From Filosporella fistucella (Eukaryota; Ascomycota; Leotiomycetes; Helotiales): a stretch of DNA of 64,000 nucleotides. The stretch covers positions 930,001 to 994,000 of the forward strand of contig JAQJZZ010000020.1 in the NCBI GenBank assembly GCA_030077755.1, in the 5' to 3' direction. The number at the start of each line of letters is the position of its first letter. The stretch's first letter is position 1. The translations under genes and the position numbers were made by a program. The notes below the pieces were generated by a model. That model searched no databases. It saw nothing but the letters and a program-made list of their open reading frames with translations, and was not told the origin of the DNA. Below are positions 55,938 to 64,000 of the stretch, piece by piece.

Positions 55938-56825
55938 TGTTGGGAGGGATGGATGTGGAGTATGAGTATGGATATTGATGGATGGGTTTGGGGAATTGGT
56001 TAGAGGTGTTCGTTGAGAGTTGCGACTATCGCTGATATTCCATTAAAATCTAACCTGCTTACTTTACAGAATTCAAATGCAGCATAAATCATCATCTCAC
56101 TTACCTACTTACAATAACACATCACATCACATAATCCAAATGATGATGAACAAAGGTAAAGGTGAAGTGAAGTGAAGTGTCACACTCGCATTGCATATAT
56201 TGATTCCTCCTCATATCCACAATTGTTCCGACTGCATATGCACATCTATCTCGTACCTGACTACACTCCATATTGAGCAAGTTAACTGCAAGCCAGACCG
56301 TTTCTTCCACATTTGCACCAGCATCTCCACCATCACAAAGAAACAAAAACAAACCCGCTCAACCCATCAGAAAGATATGAGAGAGAGGGACATGACAGAG
56401 ACAGGAAAGAGAAACAGAAGTGGGCACACCTCACCACCCCGAACCCAACGGAAATTACCACCCTATTTCGAGATAAATAACAACAGGGATGAAGCTCGTA
56501 CTGACCAGCCACCCTTGTTGTTTACCCTCCCTTGTCTATTCTGTCCTGTTCTGTTTCTGTTTCTCAACCGGGAAGGAAGTGCAGAGTATGTAAGCGAGAT
56601 AAGGTGGGGTCAATAAGGGGAAATGATTGGATGATGGTGTTGTGATTGGAAATTACGTGGGGCTGGTGGATGGCTGGGAGGGGTGAAATGTGATTGGTGG
56701 GGCGGATTGGTGGGAGGGAAATGGGTGGAGTGAGATTTGATAAGAGAGTTGGGAGGGGAGATAAGGATGTTGGGGAAATAACGGGGGATGTGGGCTGTAT
56801 GCTTTTTGGGTAGGGGAGGTGTGTG

Positions 56826-56845
56826 TCTTCCTTCCTTCCTTCCTT
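56826..56845. repeat. (CTTC)n microsatellite
   Basis: About five tandem CTTC units at the edge of a strongly strand-asymmetric segment. Confidence 0.8.
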
Positions 56846-58763
56846 TAACGAAGATAGGAAATGAAGAACGAATGGATTCATTTTCCTGTTTGGGAGCGTA
56901 TATTGTGATGGGTATGATAAGATCTCACGTGCTATATCCTGTGATTCCACTCTCACTGTGACTGCATAGAAAAGGGGTGCCGAGCTCAAGCGAGCTGAAG
57001 GACTTTTGCGATATTCTAGTTGGTATGATTTTATTCAAGAAGTTATTTGGGTGTTTAGTAGTGGAGATAAAAATATTGCTTGAACTCAGCTTTAAAATTT
57101 GATTAAAATAGGCAATGATTCTCTACCTCCGTTCTAGTGACCTGTCCATTTCAAAGGTTCGTCTTTCCTTGATTTACAAGTCCTTCGATCTTCGATTCGT
57201 TTTCGAGACTCGAAGCAGAGGGCATTGAAGTTCAAGTCGTGCAGATTGTTAAGACGAAGTCATTGTTAATGGGTAGACGCCCATCAGACAGCAGGATCAA
57301 CTATCTTGTTGGTATTTAATTGTTTTTTCTCGCTGCCGATATCCTAATCGACCAGAACTTGAAGACCTCAGGCACAATTTGCAAAGCATCCTAGACAATA
57401 GTCCGCACTTCTTTTAGACCTGGTTTTCAAGTATATGTTCAATAGAAAGGAGACTGTAGGCGGTCAGGTTCAATTCACGGAGTATAGAACATATGTGTAT
57501 TTCCTGACGAGAATAGATCGAGACGGACAGACATGGCGTAGGCCTCTCATTAGCTCCTGAAAACGTTCTTCAACAAGTCGTTTCTACTATCGTCGCTATT
57601 GTCATCACCAACTTCAACTGTTGTCACTTACTTTGTCTGTTGTCAACAGAAGCTGTTATCAATATAACTTTCTCGGCCTGGACACAGTATATATCCTTGA
57701 GCAAGAGAGACTGTGACATAGATACATACCCGAATCCTTGACAACTAATATTCGTTATTTGATTGACAGCCATCTCTCTTTTCCAGGCATATTCTCTCTT
57801 TCTCCTTTGTTCGGTCGCTTTGCTATGCGGTCATACTATATATCTCAGCAATAGAACCCGCTTACATTGAAATCAAGTTGAAATGGAATTGAACTCTTAT
57901 CCAAACAATTCCATCTTGTATCTCGAAATTCTAGCGATTCGTAAAGAATTTGATTCCAAAAGAAGTAAACTTTCGCTTTACTTCAATCATGTTCCTGTCA
58001 CTTCTTCTTTCCGCTTTCCAAGTGTTTGGTGAATCCAAACGAGTGGTATATATAGCAGCTCTCAATACGGGTACATAACAATCATGCCAAAGCAGGGCTA
58101 TGCCGAAGTACCATGCTCTGGAAATAGCGGAGCACTCACTCCCATCAATCGCAGTGAACTTCTCTGAGATATAAGCATCGATCGCAATGCAATAGCGAGG
58201 CTTCGGAACTGTGGAAAATCGATCGTAGCTATCACGGTGAATTTTAAAGTTACTTTAGCATTGGAGGAAGTTGTTATCCTATCCCAAATCTCAATGCATC
58301 GCGACAATTGTTGTAGTCGGTGACAGTCGACGACAGTGTCAATCCGAATAGGAGATATAAGGAATAAGAATACATAAGCTACTTTAGCATAACTTAACCT
58401 CGAATGTCTGTCGATATTTATAATTATATGTACAATGGTATTTCTAATTGAGTTCTCTCCACGTTACTTCCGTGGTCAAAAAGCTGTTTCTAGCGTTTGG
58501 ATCATTTTATACTAACTTCGAGTTCATGAACAGGATTATGTTTAAATACTCGTCTAGTGAGTAAGTCCTTCCGTGTTCGTCGTTTCCAAGTAGGACTATT
58601 CCATTTTCATTTTCCGTTTAGTTCGGGCATTAGTTTGTAAATCGAAATGATTCTGTATCCTAAGTAGTGCTATGAAGTGCACTTCTCGAGATGGGTATAT
58701 TAGCGTATGTGAGACAGGAATTAGTGGAATCCTTGGAAGCAAATTATCCATTGATATTTATAG

Positions 58764-59095
58764 ATTCGAGTTTATATTAGTTTTCCCCTTCACTCCACCT
58801 TGATAAAGTTGGCATCAGAGCATGTGGGATTTGATACAGATCAGTTCTTAAGAGCTGTGTTTGCAGATAACTGGAACACAACAGCGATCCCCATAGCAAG
58901 ACCAAAAAGAGCCAGACGAGTGGATAATTTGCTTCCAAAGGAGACTCACTATCAGATGCCTACCAATTATGGAAAGAGCTGCGATCTGATACGATGGAAA
59001 GCATGCAAGTACATTGAATCCTTTGTCGGGTCGAAAGTTAACACGAAAGAATTCTCCAAACGTACTATAAAGCGCACTTATACAGACGATTTTGG
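58764..59095 (+). other. possible orphan exon or gene relic
   Basis: An open frame bounded on the left by a TTTATAG acceptor-like site and on the right by a perfect GTAAGT donor at 59096. The encoded segment (about 110 residues, with PIARPKRARRVDNLLPKE and KSCDLIRWKACKYIESFVG) is hydrophilic and basic with protein-like character, but I recognise no domain and find no compatible neighbouring exon: the possible first exon ATG at 58538 with a GTGAGT donor has the wrong phase. Low confidence. Confidence 0.25.
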
Positions 59096-61245
59096 GTAAG
59101 TATCAGCCAAGTACACTCTCAACTCCATGGAGAGAACTGTGTACGAAGTACGCGTATAGAGGTGAGTAGGCTACATGATAACTATACTCAAGTTGTATAT
59201 GTATAGTGTGATGTTAGCTATTACATAAATTTTCTATGTATGGCCTAATATAAAATCTCATCGGAAAAGACTAAAGGCTAGTCGACAGTTTCTCTATTTG
59301 ACGACGACAATTTAAAAGTTCCCACCAATTAGTATTGATGTACCTGATTGTATTGTCGATGTTACTCTCATGCAGTAGCAGGATTTCAATAACATTGAAT
59401 AAGTGCTAGTCATGACCCCGCACCTTGATTCTTTGTATGAGTGTTGCAGGAATCTCAGCACTACAGCCACAGGCACCTTTGCTGGGAGGGTATTATCTTT
59501 TGTGTTGAGGAGAAGAAGTCAAGTTAATCTGAGTTTGAATACTGCTTGTGTCTCAATTTGGGAAGAGCTTGTATGGTTTGAGGATCGTGCTTACTTCAGA
59601 AGTTCAAGTACTCACTTGGCTTACTTCAGAATCCTTACTAAGAAATTAACTCTCGAAGTGAAGTGGTCTCGTAGATATGATGATAGCAAGCAATTCAGAG
59701 CTAGAGGAATTTTTCTCACCTTTCGAATATCGTATATTCTTGATTTGACTTTGGGCTCGAGCGAGAATTTGTATAGAATTTTGCTTTTATTACCTTGTAT
59801 TTGCCGAAATGATGAATAGTATACTACAAAGTGAATGTACCTAGCATTGGATCTCAAGTCATATTACTATAAATCAAACCCTCTCAAGCAACATTTCCAA
59901 GTAAGCTACGACAATTCTCTCAAGATGTTACCACCTTATCCAGGAGTGCGACCAGTTCTCAGCGCCACAACACGAGCCTTCCGGTCAAGTTTATATATCT
60001 CTCCCCTTGCCTATTATCCCCGGACGTGTCAAAACGGGAGGTCTTGATCATGTTGGGAAAATCGTGTTGGAGTACACCCTTAGTATAGATTTCCACCGTC
60101 AAGGGTTGGGAGACTTCCTCATTGTCTTTAACTCTTCTGACTGTCGATTGTTAACGGTCAACGTCTATTGTGAATAGCCCTAAAGCTCTAGAATAGAACG
60201 CTAAACTTAAGTCTGCAATACCAAACAAGGTTCGACACAGAGTGAAAGCTGATATCAAACATTACAATACCGTTGCGAAACATCAGATTGTGTCCATCCA
60301 TTTCAATCGTCAACTGTGAGGGATAGGTGATGGGTATGTGTCGCATGTGAAGAGCTGTCACTTGAGCGCTTTGCAATTTTATATGCATTTCAAGACCAAG
60401 AGCTGCTGAGTTGATTCGCACTTCCTATATCCACCCTCTCAAATTCTCACCTTCTCACCTTCGAATACCACCAAGTCACATCCCAGATACCTACACCAGG
60501 TGAATCAAAAATCAACTCAAATGTTACATACATATATCAAACATGCCCATCACTTGAAATCTAGAACTAACACGTACGGTGGAGATGCAGTGCCAGGACT
60601 TGGATCTAAAAACGGCCACGAGATATAATGTTAAAATAAACTGCAAGAACTGAGTCCAAAACGAAGTGCCAATGAGGGAAAAACTATAAGCAGATGTGGC
60701 CGATGAATAATATGTAATACGAAAGAAGGGCAGGGCTATTGTGACCATATTCCCGGAGACAACTGTTGACTGCCCACATTGTTGACAACGGCAGGTTGTT
60801 GTTCGTGAAGTTTTACACCAGATGAGAGTAATTTCATGAAAATCCTATACCATCCCATCTTCAAGTCACCTGTCACTCTGCATGATATTCACAATCAAGT
60901 AGGAATTGTAGATCGAAATGTGCTTTTGATACTCTTTATACAAAATATCTTCATCCACCACCTCAACCAACAAAATAATTACACCAATCCGCGATGATCG
61001 ACTTACAACTTCAGGGTATCCTCGCACAACCAGAAATTAATAGTACACCAATCCCACACCGAGTCCAAAATCCCCGCTCAATCCAAACGAGTGATATCAA
61101 AACACAAACGACAACAAAAACTTCCTGAAAGCTCAGAAGAAATCCAAACACATTTACTCCAATTCCCCCGTTGCGAAGGCGCGAGCCAGTTCATATTCGT
61201 AACGCCATTTCCTTCAACACTCATTCCAATGACAAATGAAATTGC

Positions 61246-64000
61246 TTAGAAGCCACGGAATGGATCGGGTCCACCGTGATCGAAATGACCGTATTCTTCT
61301 TCTCCTGCTGTTTTACTACCACCGTAGAAATCATCACTCCCACGCCCACGACCAGAATAGTAGCTGTCGCGGTTTCTGCTCCTCCTCCTCCGTTCTCGAC
61401 TATTGCGTCGGTGCATTCCGACAAAGTCCATCTCGTCTTGCTCATCAGGGAAGTCATCGAATCTTGACAAGGCCATTGGCGATATGAAGGCTTCCATACG
61501 CATTGTACCCACAGCATCAAAGAAATTGTTTACCACTGCTCCAGGTCGCCCACTGGCATCCGAAGTTCGAATTGAGGATCGCCCGCTGACGCTCATGCCA
61601 TTATATCCGGCAATGGAGCTTGATGGCTGAGACTGATATATATCTGACGAGCCAGTGGTGCCTACACTTTGCCCAGCGGTACTGGAAGTTGGAGCGTGCC
61701 CACTGCTAGCTGGCCCTGAAAACCCACGAAATGAGAGAGGTGGTGGAATTCGAGAACCTGTATTGCTACGTTTCCGGCTGTGCGCTGGAGGTGGTCCATA
61801 CTGACCACGTTCAGTGAAACGTGGTACGATCGGAGGATCTGCTGCACTTTCAGGATGACCATCTGCACGTCCCGAATATATCGATTCAGCTTCCCGGATA
61901 CTGTGCTCATGTTGGGAAGAGTGAACGCTGACAGGTCCTTGACGAGCTGTCGATGTCTTGCCTTTAGCTACACGAATAGAATCTCGTATTCCGTTCTTTC
62001 GGAGGCGATTTCCTTGTCGTGGGATCTCAAAATCTGGAATGGAAGGAGGAACAGGAAGTGGTGCTTGTATGATCTCCGGTACAGCTTGAGATGAGTGTGC
62101 CAAGAAGGAAAGAGCAGTAAGCCAAATATAATGCCGCTCAGGTGTGGTGGCTGTGAACTTAAGAGCACGAGCTGGTGTCAAGATCAAGATCGAGCGATTG
62201 AAAAGTGGAGGTGACCCTTTGGGCGGAGGATTATCATCCTTGACGTCCAATACCGATTGGATGGTTACTAGGGAATCATTAATGCTGGTACTCCGAGACT
62301 TTGAATTGGAAAACTTACGCTTGCGACCACTCTTACCCATCAAAGCTGATCCAGAAGTTGGCTGCTTGCTACTCCACATTACTGCCCTTTCATAAGGTGC
62401 CAGCCAAACCCAGCGCTTGTGGCGTACACCATTGGCATTGTCTCCATCCATGCCATTTGATTCGGCAACGCCAAAAGATTTACGTCTTCGAACATATTTG
62501 AACATCCATTCTCCAACCATGGTTTGAGCGATGGCGTCAACAACACTAGTAGCTTGATTTGTTGTACCAACTGAACCACTACCAGTGTTAGTAGTATTTG
62601 CGGTGTTAGCGGTATTGGCTGTGTTCGTTGAAGGTTGCTGTCTTTGATGAGACCGGTACCGGCTACCAGCAGTGTCTCGCATGTAGCGAGGGGTTGTAAC
62701 ATCATTGTGAGGCATTGGCGGTAATTGTGGACTTTCTGGAGCTTCTGTAGATGCCGACATGGGTGGCGGTGAACGACTACCGTGGCGACGATAACCTCGA
62801 CCAGTTCTTGGAAGAGCAGCAGCAGACCTAACCTTTCGAATACTATTTGCACGATAATGCCCTCTTCCTGATCCTGATCCTCGTCCCCAAGTGGGGCTCC
62901 TGTTACCGTCACTTGGAGCACTTGCACTGATAGGAGGTCTTCTTGAGCTTGCTCTTGTAGGAATTGGGAAGGGAGGTTCTTTCACGGGCTCAGGTAGACT
63001 TGGACTGCGTGAACGACCTTGGTGCGCAGCGACGCCACTTTGAATGAGGGCGGTCCGTCGCACTGCATTTGGTTTGGCATTCGTGTTCAATGTCAGTGGT
63101 TTGTCAAGTTGACGCATTGATGGCTTGGATCTTGACGGAAGCTGCTGGACTTCGGGTAGAGTATACTCGTTTGCATCATTCATAAATCTGGAATTTCTGC
63201 CTGGGTATGGCCGAGACACTTCAGAGAGCTCAACGTGCTCCGGAACAGACGTAGGAGGCGATGAAATGCGTTTGCTAGGTTTGTGCGCTCCAGAAGGAGG
63301 CTTTGGTGCAGAAAGTGCAGTTCTGTAATCGTTGTCGCTCATGTCGCCATCAGCAAAGTCATCAGCATCATCTGAACTGTTATTGTCGAATCCTGCAAAC
63401 AAGCTGCTGATGCGGTGAGGTCTTCGGATGGAAGTTCTATCTTTAGATAGGGGGCCATCGTCATTGTTTCCAGGATAAGCATCCCGTGTCTCAGTTGGAA
63501 GTTCAGGTGGTGATGATGGAACTTCTTGCTCCAAACTCGTGCGACTGTGCATTCGTCGCGGGTTTCGAGGAGGAAGATTGCCTGGAATTGGAGAAAAACG
63601 TTTTGACTCTTCAAGAGTTGGTTCTGGGGATGGGGGTTTAGAAGATATTGAGGATGGTTGAAGGTGGGGTGGAAGTAAATTAATCCGTTGGGCCACTCTA
63701 ATTTCTTCTGTTTGAATAGCTATTGATCTCGACGGTACGGGTACCTGCATAGAAACCTGGCAACTAGCATCTCTGAAATGCTGGGGAAGAAGTGGTTCTT
63801 TGGGGGTAGCAGGAGCAGAATTTGGAGGATGCAATTGGATGGATGGGATCGGGATTGGAGGAGGTGGTGGGGCTCGCCTGGGGGATAGTAACGGTAATTG
63901 CGCAGGTGTTTCTGTTTGAGTAGACATAGATATCATTTCGCGCACCCGATCATCTGTTGGTGGGGGTGGGGGTGCTCTGGTAGGTGAGATAGGAGTCCTT
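61246..64000 (-). CDS. apsA: ApsA/Num1-type cortical PH-domain protein, C-terminal part (truncated by window)
   Basis: The frame is open from the right edge to the stop at 61246, giving the last roughly 918 residues; the start lies beyond the window. The visible part has long Ser/Pro/Arg-rich regions with proline runs, an NTANTANTANTTNT repeat, and a PH domain encoded at about 62560-62085 (VGEWMFKYVRRRKSFG, KRWVWLAPYERAVMWSS, SILILTPARALKFTATTPERHYIWLTALSFLAHS). This PH domain is the one that anchors Num1/ApsA to plasma membrane phosphoinositides. Num1/ApsA tethers dynein and mitochondria at the cell cortex and is needed for nuclear migration. The tail after the PH domain is disordered. No intron is evident in this part. 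Confidence 0.82.
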   Translation of the reverse strand, partial: RTPISPTRAPPPPPTDDRVREMISMSTQTETPAQLPLLSPRRAPPPPPIPIPSIQLHPPNSAPATPKEPLLPQHFRDASCQVSMQVPVPSRSIAIQTEEIRVAQRINLLPPHLQPSSISSKPPSPEPTLEESKRFSPIPGNLPPRNPRRMHSRTSLEQEVPSSPPELPTETRDAYPGNNDDGPLSKDRTSIRRPHRISSLFAGFDNNSSDDADDFADGDMSDNDYRTALSAPKPPSGAHKPSKRISSPPTSVPEHVELSEVSRPYPGRNSRFMNDANEYTLPEVQQLPSRSKPSMRQLDKPLTLNTNAKPNAVRRTALIQSGVAAHQGRSRSPSLPEPVKEPPFPIPTRASSRRPPISASAPSDGNRSPTWGRGSGSGRGHYRANSIRKVRSAAALPRTGRGYRRHGSRSPPPMSASTEAPESPQLPPMPHNDVTTPRYMRDTAGSRYRSHQRQQPSTNTANTANTANTTNTGSGSVGTTNQATSVVDAIAQTMVGEWMFKYVRRRKSFGVAESNGMDGDNANGVRHKRWVWLAPYERAVMWSSKQPTSGSALMGKSGRKRKFSNSKSRSTSINDSLVTIQSVLDVKDDNPPPKGSPPLFNRSILILTPARALKFTATTPERHYIWLTALSFLAHSSQAVPEIIQAPLPVPPSIPDFEIPRQGNRLRKNGIRDSIRVAKGKTSTARQGPVSVHSSQHEHSIREAESIYSGRADGHPESAADPPIVPRFTERGQYGPPPAHSRKRSNTGSRIPPPLSFRGFSGPASSGHAPTSSTAGQSVGTTGSSDIYQSQPSSSIAGYNGMSVSGRSSIRTSDASGRPGAVVNNFFDAVGTMRMEAFISPMALSRFDDFPDEQDEMDFVGMHRRNSRERRRRSRNRDSYYSGRGRGSDDFYGGSKTAGEEEYGHFDHGGPDPFRGF

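Larger units (their letters stand above)
54573..61245. other. 6.7-kb gene-poor region between ccg-6-like and ApsA/Num1-type genes
   Basis: No firm gene is found. Composition is patchy: the ccg-6-like 3' UTR, a G-rich C-poor patch near 55880-56000, another at 56560-56850, then AT-rich sequence from 57000 to 60800. One frame (58764-59095) ends at a perfect GTAAGT donor and has plausible protein character. Frames at 59403-59819 and 59931-60047 are weaker. No long terminal repeats or transposase motifs were recognised. Confidence 0.45.

Noticed and set aside
57000..60800. AT-rich tract as a RIP-degraded transposon
   Set aside because: No repeats, LTRs, or transposase/reverse transcriptase remnants could be recognised by eye; composition is only moderately AT-rich.

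Overview
The window looks like nuclear DNA of a filamentous ascomycete (Pezizomycotina). Protein genes carry short introns, mostly 43-65 nt, with GTRNGT-type donors and CTAAC/CTGAC-like branch sites. The gene families (ApsA/Num1, ccg-6-like wall protein, FHL1, GCN1) are those of moulds. A Leotiomycete (Botrytis/Sclerotinia relatives) is my best guess from family resemblance, but I could not run a search. I rebuilt the multi-exon genes by hand. In every complete model the exon lengths sum to a multiple of three and the conserved motifs join across the junctions.

Layout. 1-2005 holds no supported gene. 2006-6064 (-) is an FHL1-type forkhead/FHA factor. 9147-10563 (+) is an unrecognised protein with an internal repeat. 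11004-15965 (-) is a large DEAH/DEVH RNA helicase of the YLR419W/DHX29/DHX57 type. It is divergent, over 220 bp, from GCN1 (16186-26619, +). RPL19 (27181-28031) and mitochondrial serine hydroxymethyltransferase (28988-30743) follow on the same strand. Next come a C2H2 factor (31601-33460, +) convergent with an MFS transporter (33467-35484, -), an OTU protease (36499-37410, +) convergent with a thiol methyltransferase (37434-38316, -), a short-chain dehydrogenase (38762-39646, +), a secreted protein (39999-41075, -), an ACSS3-like acyl-CoA synthetase (43093-45311, +) and a TPR protein (46262-47953, -). From 48 to 61 kb the window is gene-poor, with only a ccg-6-like GPI wall protein (53940-54572, +). 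The C-terminal part of an ApsA/Num1-type PH protein (61246 to the right edge, -) closes the window.

The standout is inside GCN1. Four of its exon junctions are recognisable. Three introns are 49-58 nt, but the fourth (21982-24213) is 2232 nt and carries, in the same orientation, an intact ORF with a GIY-YIG nuclease core (Y..., YIG, R, downstream E) followed by two C-x2-C-x12-H-x5-H zinc fingers. Its position in a highly conserved part of an essential-type gene, in a removable intron, has the logic of a homing endonuclease element that uses a spliceosomal intron rather than a self-splicing one.

Other points of interest are a GA-AG intron and a GC-AG intron in the helicase, a uORF overlapping the GCN1 start codon, and an RPL19 start codon split by an intron. 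Several genes concern translation (FHL1 as ribosomal-protein regulator, a ribosome-linked helicase family, GCN1, RPL19), though adjacency alone does not show co-regulation.
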